Below are positions 6,896 to 15,240 of a stretch of 64,000 bases of DNA, piece by piece. The DNA is from Marisediminicola sp040546025 (GTDB lineage: Bacteria; Actinomycetota; Actinomycetes; Actinomycetales; Microbacteriaceae). The notes under the pieces are model-generated. The model was not told the origin of the DNA. It saw only the letters and a list, made by a program, of their open reading frames with translations, and did no database searches. Within the stretch, counting starts at the first letter, position 1. Every line of letters begins with the position of its first letter. The DNA is taken from NCBI RefSeq assembly GCF_040546025.1, contig NZ_JBEPNA010000001.1, positions 124,001 to 188,000 on the forward strand, read 5' to 3'. Made by a program: the position numbers and the translations under genes.

Positions 6896-9789
6896 CTATC
6901 GGGCGGGACGACGTCGGTTTCGGGCAGGATGTCAGCTTCGGTTACATTGATCGAGACGTCATCGCACCCCGCCAGATGCAGCCAAAGCTCGTGCTCAATA
7001 CGGCCAACAACTCGATGCTGCGTGCGCTGCGCAATGAACTGAAGCGCGCGACCTCGTTCACCTTTTCGGTTGCATTCGTGACCCCGCGAGCGATCGCACT
7101 TTTGAAGCAGGAGCTGGTCGACTTCGAGGGCGTCGGTCGAATCGTGACCTCAGACTACCTCGGCTTCAATTCTCCGCAGGTGTTCGCTGAGCTGCTCAAC
7201 CTGCGGCGAATTGGAATCGACGTCCGACTGCACTCGGATTCGGCATTCCACCCGAAGGGGTACGTCTTCCAGCGCCCGGACGGCGTCACAGCCATTCTGG
7301 GGAGCTCGAATCTCACCGAGAACGCCATCGTGCGCAACCACGAGTGGAACCTGCGGGTCTCGGCAGCGCGCGATGGCGACCTTGCGGAGCAATTCACCAA
7401 TCTGCTCGATGACGAGCTATTCCGTTCAGTTCCCCTGACTCAGGAATGGATTGACGCGTACGCGAGCGGTTGGGAGCCGCAGGTTCCCGCGTCGCGCACC
7501 CTTTCGCCCCGAGGTGCTCCAGCGGCCATTGGACCAGGCATCCAGCCGAACGGGATGCAAATTGAAGCCTTAAGTGCGATCGCGGAGTCGCGAGCGATGG
7601 GGAATGACAAAGCTCTCATCATCTCCGCCACTGGAACCGGCAAAACGATCCTCTCGGCGCTCGACGTGCGCGCGGTCAATCCCAAACGCCTCCTCTTCGT
7701 CGCGCATCGCGAGCAGATTCTCGACAGGGCCATCCGCGAGTTTCAACGGGTGCTCGGGGGGCCAGATACCGACTTCGGCAAACTGGCCGGCGCCACTCGG
7801 CAGACTGACCGACGGTACGTGTTCGCGACCGTGCAGACGCTTTCGCAGCGTCACGTTCTCGACGGACTCGATCCTTCGGCATTTGACTACATCCTGATCG
7901 ACGAGGTTCACCGCGCTGGAGCGTCGAGCTTCGAACGGGTATTTGAGCACTTTCGACCGGAATTCCTGCTTGGTATGACAGCCACCCCGGAACGACCCGA
8001 CGGGGTGAACATATTCGAGATCTTCGATTACAACGTGCCCTACGAGATCCGGCTGAAGAGCGCACTCGAACTCAATATGCTCTCGCCATTCCACTACTAC
8101 GGCGTAGCCGATGTCACCTTTGACGACGGATTCACCACATCGGAGATCACGTCCCTCGAGCACCTCGTGGGGTCCAAGCGAGTTGAGCACGTCATGAGCG
8201 CCTTGGAGGCATATGGGCAGGCAGGGGTCGCTCCTCGCGGCCTGATCTTTTGCAGCCGGAAGGACGAAGCTCATGCCCTCTCCCGCGAGCTCAACGAGCG
8301 CACCCTTCATGGCGCACGGCTCAGAACTGTCGCGCTCACGGGCGACGACTCGATCGAAGAACGTGAACGCGTGGTTGAGCTGCTCGAAGCCGGCGAGCTC
8401 GACTATGTCCTCACCGTCGACATCTTCAACGAAGGGGTCGACATACCGACGATCAACCAGGTCGTCATGCTGCGCCAAACGCAATCAAGCATCGTGTTCG
8501 TTCAACAGCTGGGGCGAGGCCTGCGGAATGCCGATGGCAAGGACTATCTGGTCGTCATCGACTTCATCGGTAATTACGCGAACAACTTTATGATTCCCAT
8601 CGCGCTATTCGGAGACGACTCGCTGAACCGGGAATCGCTGCGCAAGAACCTGATCGCGGCAGAGGAGGTTGGCGTGATTGCAGGGCTCTCGAGCGTTCGA
8701 TTCGATCGCATCGCCCAGGAGCGAGTCCTGCAATCTCTCGCGACGGCCAAACTCGACAGCCTCCACAATCTGAAGGCAGCCATCGAAGTCGTGCGCCACC
8801 GCGTGGGGCACATGCCACTGCTCCTGGACTTTCTGCGCTTCGAGTCCGTGGACCCTGTCCTGCTCGCGACGAAGGTGGGCAACTACCCTGAACTGCTCGT
8901 CAAGCTGTTCAAGGAAGCGTCCGGACTAACGCCCGCCGAGTCGCGCATCCTCAGTGCCATCTCCAAGGAATATTTCACGGCCAAGCGCCAGCACGAATTG
9001 CTTCTATTGCGGGAGCTACTGAGGCACGGCGAGGTTAATTCGGGTGAAATCGTGACGGCTCTCGCCGAAGCCGCTGTGCCCGCGGAGGTAACTGCCGCCA
9101 GCGCGATGCGGAGCCTCACGCTTGACTTCAATACCGCGACCGAGCGGCAGAACCTCCAAGTCGAAGGGCTCGCTGAGACCACCGCGGTCGGCGGACTGCG
9201 CCTTTCGGCGGAAGTCGCCCGGTCCTACCAGGATTCGGCGGTATTCCGGCGCGACATGGACGACGTCATAGCCACAGGTCTGGCTCTGATCGCCCACCGC
9301 TATCGTCCGGATCGTCCGTTCACGCCTGGGCTTCAATATTCACGCAAGGACGCATGTCGCCTCCTCAACTGGTCGAGCAACATGTATTCGACCGTCTATG
9401 GCTACAAGGTGGATTCGCGCACGGCCACGTGCCCAATCTTCGTTACTCTCGACAAGTCGCACGAGGTCTCGGCCGGCACCGCCTATGAAGACGAGCTGAT
9501 AGACCCGCGCACCATGCTGTGGTTCACGAAGAGCAAGCGAACGCTCGTGAGCCCTGATGTGCGCCCGATCGTTGAAAACGTGGTGGACCTTCACGTATTT
9601 GCGAAGAAGGATGATGCCGAAGGAGCGGATTTCTACTACCTCGGCCTGGCCCAGTCGGCCGACGCCGTACAAACGACCATGCCCGGGGCTGACGGTAGAC
9701 CGCTCTCCGTCGTCACCATGAATCTTCACTTCGATGAACCCATCAATGCCGGGCTGTTCGACTACTTTCACCGAACCGTGACGCGCTGA
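6892..9789 (+). CDS. PLD-nuclease/DEAD-box helicase fusion with DUF3427
   Basis: 965 aa from a GTG overlapping the NUDIX stop. Domain order: an N-terminal phospholipase-D-like nuclease module (residues about 45-200) with the HxK signature in FHPKGYVF near residue 119 and GSSNLTENAI; then an SF2 helicase core with Walker A SATGTGKTI (about 246), the DEVH box in LIDEVHRAG (about 336), motif III TATPER (about 363), motif V TVDIFNEGVDIPT and motif VI QQLGRGLRN (about 538); then a C-terminal DUF3427-like region of over 300 residues. One PLD HxK motif suggests it acts as a dimer. This architecture recurs in bacterial defence neighbourhoods. Base composition is clearly lower in GC than flanking genes, which suggests horizontal transfer. 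Confidence 0.88.
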   Translation: MTIGRDDVGFGQDVSFGYIDRDVIAPRQMQPKLVLNTANNSMLRALRNELKRATSFTFSVAFVTPRAIALLKQELVDFEGVGRIVTSDYLGFNSPQVFAELLNLRRIGIDVRLHSDSAFHPKGYVFQRPDGVTAILGSSNLTENAIVRNHEWNLRVSAARDGDLAEQFTNLLDDELFRSVPLTQEWIDAYASGWEPQVPASRTLSPRGAPAAIGPGIQPNGMQIEALSAIAESRAMGNDKALIISATGTGKTILSALDVRAVNPKRLLFVAHREQILDRAIREFQRVLGGPDTDFGKLAGATRQTDRRYVFATVQTLSQRHVLDGLDPSAFDYILIDEVHRAGASSFERVFEHFRPEFLLGMTATPERPDGVNIFEIFDYNVPYEIRLKSALELNMLSPFHYYGVADVTFDDGFTTSEITSLEHLVGSKRVEHVMSALEAYGQAGVAPRGLIFCSRKDEAHALSRELNERTLHGARLRTVALTGDDSIEERERVVELLEAGELDYVLTVDIFNEGVDIPTINQVVMLRQTQSSIVFVQQLGRGLRNADGKDYLVVIDFIGNYANNFMIPIALFGDDSLNRESLRKNLIAAEEVGVIAGLSSVRFDRIAQERVLQSLATAKLDSLHNLKAAIEVVRHRVGHMPLLLDFLRFESVDPVLLATKVGNYPELLVKLFKEASGLTPAESRILSAISKEYFTAKRQHELLLLRELLRHGEVNSGEIVTALAEAAVPAEVTAASAMRSLTLDFNTATERQNLQVEGLAETTAVGGLRLSAEVARSYQDSAVFRRDMDDVIATGLALIAHRYRPDRPFTPGLQYSRKDACRLLNWSSNMYSTVYGYKVDSRTATCPIFVTLDKSHEVSAGTAYEDELIDPRTMLWFTKSKRTLVSPDVRPIVENVVDLHVFAKKDDAEGADFYYLGLAQSADAVQTTMPGADGRPLSVVTMNLHFDEPINAGLFDYFHRTVTR

Positions 9790-9814
9790 GCGGGGCCGAG
9801 AACCCCTCACCTGC

Positions 9815-9820
9815 TAAATT
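9815..9820 (+). promoter_or_regulatory. Leaderless -10 element for the MazG gene
   Basis: TAAATT ends exactly six bases before the ATG at 9827 and no Shine-Dalgarno is present, so transcription would start at or beside the A of the start codon. This gives the MazG/DUF2075 pair its own promoter, apart from the NUDIX/DUF3427 pair. Confidence 0.5.
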
Positions 9821-9826
9821 GACGCC

Positions 9827-10147
9827 ATGCCCGACCCCTCGCTCAGCGACGAACTAGCCGCCTTCGTCGCCGAGCGTGACTGGGCGCAGTTCCACACCCC
9901 CGAGAACCTCGCGAAGAGCATCGCGATCGAAGCCGGCGAGCTGCTCGAGTGCTTTCAGTGGAGCGCAGATGCCGACACCGATCGAGTGCGCGGCGAGCTT
10001 GCTGACGTGCTCACCTATTGCATCCTGCTCGCCGATCGCCTCGGGGCGGATCCGGATCAACTCGTTCGCGAGAAGCTCGCCGTGACGCGGGCGAAGTATC
10101 CGGCCGACAAGGCGCGGGGGCGAAGCGCGAAGTATGACGCCCTTTGA
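9827..10147 (+). CDS. MazG-like nucleotide pyrophosphohydrolase
   Basis: 106 aa, the size of single-domain all-alpha NTP pyrophosphohydrolases (MazG/RS21-C6 type). The metal-binding helices are visible: IAIEAGELLECFQW (ExxxE pattern, residues about 33-46) and RGELADVLTYCILLADRLG (E/D pair, about 55-73). These enzymes cleave (d)NTPs to NMP and PPi. The stop lies 14 bases inside the next gene, a GIY-YIG/DUF2075 helicase, so the two are coupled. The pairing mirrors the NUDIX plus helicase arrangement immediately upstream, with an unrelated hydrolase fold doing an equivalent job. Confidence 0.88.
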   Translation: MPDPSLSDELAAFVAERDWAQFHTPENLAKSIAIEAGELLECFQWSADADTDRVRGELADVLTYCILLADRLGADPDQLVREKLAVTRAKYPADKARGRSAKYDAL

Positions 10148-11894
10148 CATCGCACGGATCGCCTTCACCCCGAGTGCCGTAGCGAACTGGGCCCCGATCG
10201 ATCATCGCAATACCAACTGGCCAGTGGTCTACGTGCTGGACGACGCCCAGGGCGGGCGCAAAGTGGTCCGCGGCGAGCGACTCGACGACGTCTACGTCGG
10301 AGAATCGCGCAACGCAGCGGCGCGGATGCGCCAGCACTTCGGCTCCGCCGAGAAGAAGCACCTGAGCACGATCCGGGTCATCGTCGACGAGACATTCAAC
10401 AAGTCGGTCTGCCTCGACCTGGAGTCGTACCTCATCCGCATGCTGGCCGGCGACGGCTCGTACCGGGTGCTTAACCGCAACGACGGCATCACTGAGGCTG
10501 ACTATTACGATCGCGACAAGTACCGCGAGACCTTTCGCGAGGTGTTCGACGAGCTTGCGCGCGACGGTGTCTTCACCCGCAGCATCCCGCAGATTGAGAA
10601 CAGCGACCTATTCAAACTCTCGCCGTTCAAGGCGCTCACCACCGACCAGGCGGTGGCGGTCGAGGGGATCCTCGAGGGACTGTTCGAGGATCTCGCGGCC
10701 GACACCAACAGCACCATCGTGGTGCAGGGCGACCCGGGCACGGGCAAGACGGTCATCGCCATCTACCTGATCAAGCTGCTTGTCGACATCGCCGGCTCGA
10801 CCCCCGCCGACGACCTCGACAGCGACACGATGTTCTCCGACTTCTTCGCCGAGGAGTATCGGGACCAGCTCACGGGCATCCGGATCGGCCTCGTCGTGCC
10901 GCAGCAGTCGTTGCGCGAGTCGATCAAGAAGGTGTTCCGCAAAACACCCGGGCTGCGCGACGACATGGTGATGACCGCGTTCGATGTCGGGATGGCGGAT
11001 GAGCACTTCGACCTGCTCGTCGTCGACGAGTCGCACCGGCTCAACCAGCGGGCCAACCAGCCCTCGGGTGTGCAGAACAAGAAGTTCCGCGACATCACCG
11101 AGAAGCTCTTCGGCTGGGATGACACATCGAAGACCCAGCTCGACTGGATCCGGGCGAAGAGCAAGCACCAGATCTTCCTGCTGGATGCCGCGCAGAGCGT
11201 GCGCCCGGCCGACGTGCCAGCCGAGCTGCTCCGCGAGCTCGTGCTCGGCGCACGGAGCACGGAGCGGCACTACCCGCTGGTGTCGCAGATGCGCGTGCAG
11301 GCGGGCGCGGACTATGTGGGCTATGTCAGGGGCATTCTCGCTGGCACGCCGGTCACCCCTCAGGATTTCGAAGGCTACGACTTCCGCCTCTTCGGCAGCC
11401 TCGGCGAGATGCGCGAGGAGGTCCGCCGCAAGGACGCCGAGTCGGGGCTCTCCCGCCTGCTCGCCGGATTCGCCTGGCCATGGAAGACGAAGACAGACAA
11501 GACCGCGTACGACATCGAGGTCGACGGATGCCAGCTGCGCTGGAACAGCACGCAGCGCGACTGGATTGCCTCGCCGAAGTCGCTCGACGAAGTGGGCTCC
11601 ATCCACACGGTGCAGGGCTACGACCTGAACTACGCCGGCGTCATCATGGGGCCCGACCTTCGGTACGACGCGGTTGCTGGCAAGCTGTTCGTCGATCGCG
11701 GATCGTATTTCGATGCGAAGGGCAAGGAGAACAATCGCGTCAGTGGCAAGGTGTACACCGATGACGACCTGCTGCGGTTCATCACGAATATCTATGCGGT
11801 GCTGCTGACCCGAGGGATTCGGGGGACGTTCGTGTACGTGTGTGATCCGGGGTTGCGGGCGTATCTTCAGCGGTTCATCCCTGTCAGCGCGTAG
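10134..11894 (+). CDS. GIY-YIG nuclease fused to DUF2075 helicase
   Basis: 586 aa. Residues about 25-110 form a GIY-YIG-like nuclease (WPVVYVLDD, then DVYVGESRNAAARMRQHF with the conserved Arg, and a Glu in DLESYLI). Residues about 170-580 are a DUF2075 (SF1-type) helicase/ATPase: Walker A VQGDPGTGKTVIAIYL (about 199-206), Walker B LLVVDESHRLNQ, FLLDAAQSVRP, SQMRVQAG and a C-terminal SIHTVQGYDLNYAGVIMGPD motif typical of SF1 enzymes. It overlaps the MazG gene by 14 bases. Proteins of this architecture are found in bacterial defence islands. GC content here is higher than in the preceding helicase, so the two modules may have different origins. Confidence 0.87.
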   Translation: MTPFDIARIAFTPSAVANWAPIDHRNTNWPVVYVLDDAQGGRKVVRGERLDDVYVGESRNAAARMRQHFGSAEKKHLSTIRVIVDETFNKSVCLDLESYLIRMLAGDGSYRVLNRNDGITEADYYDRDKYRETFREVFDELARDGVFTRSIPQIENSDLFKLSPFKALTTDQAVAVEGILEGLFEDLAADTNSTIVVQGDPGTGKTVIAIYLIKLLVDIAGSTPADDLDSDTMFSDFFAEEYRDQLTGIRIGLVVPQQSLRESIKKVFRKTPGLRDDMVMTAFDVGMADEHFDLLVVDESHRLNQRANQPSGVQNKKFRDITEKLFGWDDTSKTQLDWIRAKSKHQIFLLDAAQSVRPADVPAELLRELVLGARSTERHYPLVSQMRVQAGADYVGYVRGILAGTPVTPQDFEGYDFRLFGSLGEMREEVRRKDAESGLSRLLAGFAWPWKTKTDKTAYDIEVDGCQLRWNSTQRDWIASPKSLDEVGSIHTVQGYDLNYAGVIMGPDLRYDAVAGKLFVDRGSYFDAKGKENNRVSGKVYTDDDLLRFITNIYAVLLTRGIRGTFVYVCDPGLRAYLQRFIPVSA

Positions 11895-12050
11895 TTACGG
11901 GCGCTGAATCCGTCGGCAACATCCGTCAATTCCTGCCGCTCCGCGCAGGTGATCGTCTGGCCCATGCCCCACTGCGGACACCAATGTCAGTGGCATGACA
12001 GACACTCATCTCACTCCCAACCCGGGAGTGCCCTGGCCGAGAGGAACACC

Positions 12051-12731
12051 ATGACTGATCCGAATTACACCGCAATGCTGCTGGTCATCGATCGCAGCGG
12101 CTCGATGGCGAGCATCCGCGACGACATGGTGGGCGGACTCACCGCGATGCTCGCCGAGCAGGCCGCCGAGCCCGGGCTGCTGACGGTCGACATCGTCACC
12201 TTCGACACCGAGATCGAGCTGCAGTGCTCGATGGCCGACCCGAAGACCGTCACCGTGACCCTCGACCCCCGCGGCGGAACGGCGCTGTACGACGCGGTCG
12301 GCCAGTCGGTCACCGCCTTCGGTCGGGTGCTCGCCGCGCTGCCGGAGCACGCCCGCCCGGAGACCGTGCAGGTCGTCGTCGTCACCGACGGCGACGAGAA
12401 CTCGAGCCGCGAGTTCGGTCGCGACGCCGTGCGCGCTCTCGTCACGCAGCAGAAGGAGCAGTACGCCTGGGACTTCGTGTTCCTCGGCGCCAACCAGGAT
12501 GCCGTCTTCGCCGGCCAGCGCATGGGCTTCGACGCTGACAGCTCGATGACGTACGCGGCCGGAGCCGAAGGCGTCGCGGGCATGAGCGCCTCGATGGGCC
12601 GCTATGTGAAGGACGTGCGCAGCAAGACCAAGCGCGGGTTCGACTCGGGCGAGCGGCTGCAGTCGATGCGTGAAGCCGCGCGTCCCGCGCGCACGCCGCG
12701 CGAATCGAGCTCGTCCGAGTCGAAGAGCTAA
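12051..12731 (+). CDS. vWA domain protein
   Basis: 226 aa, almost entirely a von Willebrand A domain. The MIDAS metal site is intact: DRSGSMAS (residues about 12-19), a Thr in RGGTALYDAV and an Asp in VVTDGDENSSREFG. The C-terminal 50 residues (from SSMTYAAGAEG on) are Ser/Arg-rich and probably disordered. ATG 12051 is chosen because GAGAGGA lies just upstream; an earlier in-frame codon adds a His/Cys-rich leader with no ribosome site. It has no signal peptide, so it is probably cytoplasmic. Such stand-alone vWA proteins also occur in phage or defence contexts. The target is unknown. The preceding 11895-12050 interval shows no gene. Confidence 0.82.
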   Translation: MTDPNYTAMLLVIDRSGSMASIRDDMVGGLTAMLAEQAAEPGLLTVDIVTFDTEIELQCSMADPKTVTVTLDPRGGTALYDAVGQSVTAFGRVLAALPEHARPETVQVVVVTDGDENSSREFGRDAVRALVTQQKEQYAWDFVFLGANQDAVFAGQRMGFDADSSMTYAAGAEGVAGMSASMGRYVKDVRSKTKRGFDSGERLQSMREAARPARTPRESSSSESKS

Positions 12732-12737
12732 CGAGGT

Positions 12738-12784
12738 CGCGGCTGTTCCATTGCGCGTGCCCTACGCGTGCCGGAACAGCCGCG
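12738..12784. terminator. Bidirectional terminator hairpin between vWA and NrtR-like genes
   Basis: A perfect 12-base inverted repeat, CGCGGCTGTTCC (12738-12749) and GGAACAGCCGCG (12773-12784), encloses a loop that itself can pair CGCGT with ACGCG. It sits between convergent genes, and its right arm lies inside the last codons of the NrtR-like gene, so the coding tail doubles as a terminator. There is no T-run. Confidence 0.6.
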
Positions 12785-13382
12785 CGGGCTTGCCGACGGT
12801 GCGCTGCCGGATCTCGCCCGTCTCGACGAGCATCCGGAGCATCGTGCGGCGGAAGGTGTCGCGCTTCGGCGTGGCCGGATCGATTGCCTCGTGCAGCCGC
12901 TGCAGCTCGAGCAGGGTGAACTCCTCGCCGAGCAGGCCGAAGGGGTCCGGATGCTCGCGGTGCACCTCGCGCAGCCGGGTGAGCGCAAGCCGCACGATCT
13001 CGTCATGGTCGAAGGCGAGCCCGACGGCATCAGCCACCGGCACGAGATCGACGTGCTCGAGCGCGTCGCTGCGCACGGCCAGCAGATGCGCGACCGACAG
13101 CACCCAGCCGCGGCTGTCGCGCCCCGGCGCATCGAAGACGTGCAGCTGCTGCGGCACGAGCCCGCGGATGCCGACCTTGACCTCGAGCGAGCGGCGCACG
13201 GCATCTGCGAGCGTCTCGCCCTCGTGCAGGAATGTGCCGGGCAGTCGGCGCCCGCCGGCAGTGTCGGCCAGGGCGATCGAGAGGACGCCGTCGCGCACGG
13301 TCAGCACCGCGGTGTCGACGGCGACCGACGGGCGCGGGTAGTCGGTCAGGCGCTTGCCGTGGCTGTCAGTGGGGTCGGTCAC
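12762..13382 (-). CDS. NrtR-like NUDIX-related transcriptional regulator
   Basis: 206 aa, GTG start. Residues about 15-140 have a NUDIX-like fold (VAVDTAVLTVRDGVLSIALA) with a degenerate box (LPGTFLHEGETLADAVRRSL, with the catalytic Glu residues replaced), which suggests ligand binding rather than hydrolysis. Residues about 150-206 form a winged helix (TPKRDTFRRTMLRMLVETGE, then VGKPARLFR). This is the NrtR layout, a family that senses ADP-ribose or NAD-derived ligands and represses NAD metabolism genes. It is divergent from an ADP-ribosylglycohydrolase gene, with a palindrome between them, which supports a role in ADP-ribose or NAD homeostasis. Confidence 0.8.
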   Translation of the reverse strand: MTDPTDSHGKRLTDYPRPSVAVDTAVLTVRDGVLSIALADTAGGRRLPGTFLHEGETLADAVRRSLEVKVGIRGLVPQQLHVFDAPGRDSRGWVLSVAHLLAVRSDALEHVDLVPVADAVGLAFDHDEIVRLALTRLREVHREHPDPFGLLGEEFTLLELQRLHEAIDPATPKRDTFRRTMLRMLVETGEIRQRTVGKPARLFRHA

Positions 13383-13406
13383 TCGACGATTGTCGCACGT
13401 CTGAGC

Positions 13407-13439
13407 TATTGTGGAGTTAGATCAAATCAGCGCTAACTC
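13407..13439 (+). promoter_or_regulatory. Promoter/operator of the ADP-ribosylglycohydrolase gene
   Basis: A -10-like TATTGT (13407-13412) is followed by a perfect inverted repeat GAGTTAG (13414-13420) and CTAACTC (13433-13439) with a 12-base spacer. The palindrome covers the expected transcription start and ends just before the GGGAGG ribosome site, an ideal repressor position. Its place between the NrtR-like regulator and the hydrolase suggests that the regulator binds here. Confidence 0.55.
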
Positions 13440-13449
13440 GGGAGGCCTC

Positions 13450-14851
13450 ATGAATCTCAACTCCGCACAGAACGACCGGGCCGCGGGAGTGCTGCTCGCA
13501 CTCGCCTGCGGCGACGCCCTCGGCGCCGGCTACGAGTTCGGCGACCCGCTCGCCGACGACGCACCGGTCAGCATGAAGGGCGGCGGCGGATTCGGCTGGG
13601 CACCGGGGGAGTGGACCGATCGCGAGGGCGGCCTCCCGCGGCGATCGCTTCGACGACCCGGCCGTGCTCGACCGCATCGTCGACGAATGGGTCGACTGGG
13701 CGCGCACCGCGACCGACGTCGGCATCCAGACCCGGCGGGTGCTGAAGGCGATGGCCGCGCCGACCGAGGCCGCGGCGAGGGATGTTGCCCGCGCGGTGCA
13801 CGAGTCCAGCGGCCGCTCCGGCGGCAACGGCTCGCTCATGCGCACCGGTCCGCTCGCCCTCGCCTACCTCGACGATCCGGCAGGCCTCGCGCTCGCCGCC
13901 CGGCGGGTGAGTGACCTGACCCACTTCGAGGCGGATACCGGCGACGCCTGCGTGCTCTGGTGCCTCGCGATCCGATCGGCCGTGCTCGACGGGACGCTCG
14001 ATGTGCGCGTCGGGCTGACCGCGCTGCCCGTGGAGCGGCGGGACCTGTGGGCGGCGCGCCTCGATGAGGCCGAGGCGCAGCATCCGCGGGACTTCGACCG
14101 CAACGGCTGGGTCGTGCAGGCGCTGCAGGGGGCGTGGTCAGCGATCACTCACGGCAGCGGCCTCGTCGACATCCTCGAGCGGGCGGTGCGCGGCGGGCGG
14201 GACACCGACACCGTCGCGGCGATCGCCGGCGCGCTCGCGGGAGCCAGCTTCGGATCATCCGCCGTGCCGTCGCGCTGGCGGCGCATCGTGCATGGCTGGT
14301 CCGGTCTACGTGCCCGGGGGCTCATCGACCTGGGCGTGCTTGCAGCGAACGCCGGGCTACCCGATCGCAATGGTTGGCCGAGCGCCGCCCGCTTCGACTA
14401 CTCGGACTGGGGTGACGTCACGGCCCTGGTGCGGCACCCGCACGACGACGGCGTGTGGCTCGGCGCTGTCGGCGCTCTCGACATCGTTGAGACGGATGCC
14501 GTCGTCTCGCTCTGCCGGGTCGGTGGCGGTCAGGCGCGCGTGCCGGCCGGCGACCACGTCGAGGTCTGGCTCGTCGACGACCCCGATCCGGCAAAGAACC
14601 TGAACCTCGATCTCGTGCTGGCCGATGCGGCGGATGCCGTGGCGGCGTTCCGTGCGGAGGGTAAGACGGTGCTGCTGCACTGCGTTCAGGCGCAGAGTCG
14701 CACGCCGTCGGTCGGGGCGCTATATGCGGCGCGGCACCTCGGCGTTCCGATCGACGACGCGCTCGCCGAGGCCATCGCGGCGCTGCCGGATGCCCGTCCG
14801 AAGGAGTTCCTGCTGGCGGCGGTGCGGCGTGTGGCCGCTGGGGATCAATAA
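13450..14851 (+). pseudogene. ADP-ribosylglycohydrolase/dual-specificity phosphatase fusion, frameshifted
   Basis: From the ATG at 13450 (GGGAGG upstream) the frame reads GVLLALACGDALGAGYEFGD and ends in GGFGWAPGEWTD at about 13620. The family continues WTDDTxM, but here the sequence jumps out of frame directly to ARAASRGDRFDDPAVLDRIV. About eight residues, including the DDT metal-binding motif, are missing, and the frame is shifted. The rest is intact: GGNGSLMRTGP, a second metal motif GRDTDTVAAIAGALAGAS, and then from about 14380 a phosphatase-like domain with LLHCVQAQSRTPS, the Cys-x5-Arg P-loop. The fused enzyme would remove ADP-ribose and dephosphorylate. As read, the first catalytic motif is lost, so this is a pseudogene or a sequence error. 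Confidence 0.78.
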
Positions 14852-14902
14852 CGCTGCCGCACTTTCTGCCCACCGGTCCGTGAGTAAGGCTCTGTTCGCC
14901 AC

Positions 14903-14908
14903 TATGCT
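14903..14908 (+). promoter_or_regulatory. Leaderless -10 element
   Basis: TATGCT ends six bases before the ATG at 14915, with no ribosome site between, consistent with a leaderless transcript for the small membrane protein. Confidence 0.5.
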
Positions 14909-14914
14909 CGGGCC

Positions 14915-15220
14915 ATGAAATGGCACAACGGGTACCGGGCAGCGCTCGGTGTGTTTGCGGCTGCGGGCATCCTGATCGGCGCGATCATCGTCGGGGTGGC
15001 GAACGCGAGCCTTGGCGGCGACCCGAACGCGTGGGATTACAACCCCGCGGAGGCGCTTGTCTGGGTCAGTCTGGGTGGCACACTCTTCAATTTCGGGGCG
15101 CTCGCCGGAATAGCCTGGCTCGCGGTCTCCGCTCTGACGCTCTATGCAGAACAGCGGGACGAGAAGGCCGCCGCGACTGTCGCGGCGCCGAACGAAGCAC
15201 CCGAAGCCGCATCGCCCTAG
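14915..15220 (+). CDS. Two-helix small membrane protein
   Basis: 101 aa. Two transmembrane helices are clear: residues about 9-30 (ALGVFAAAGILIGAIIVGVA) and about 50-75 (WVSLGGTLFNFGALAGIAWLAVSALTLY), joined by a short loop with DPNAWDYNPAEA. The C-terminal tail (AEQRDEKAAATVAAPNEAPE) is Ala/Glu-rich and cytoplasmic. It starts 63 bases after the frameshifted hydrolase gene with its own leaderless promoter. Function is unknown; similar small proteins are widespread in Micrococcales. Confidence 0.75.
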   Translation: MKWHNGYRAALGVFAAAGILIGAIIVGVANASLGGDPNAWDYNPAEALVWVSLGGTLFNFGALAGIAWLAVSALTLYAEQRDEKAAATVAAPNEAPEAASP

Positions 15221-15240
15221 CCTCCCGCGCCGGCTGCGGA

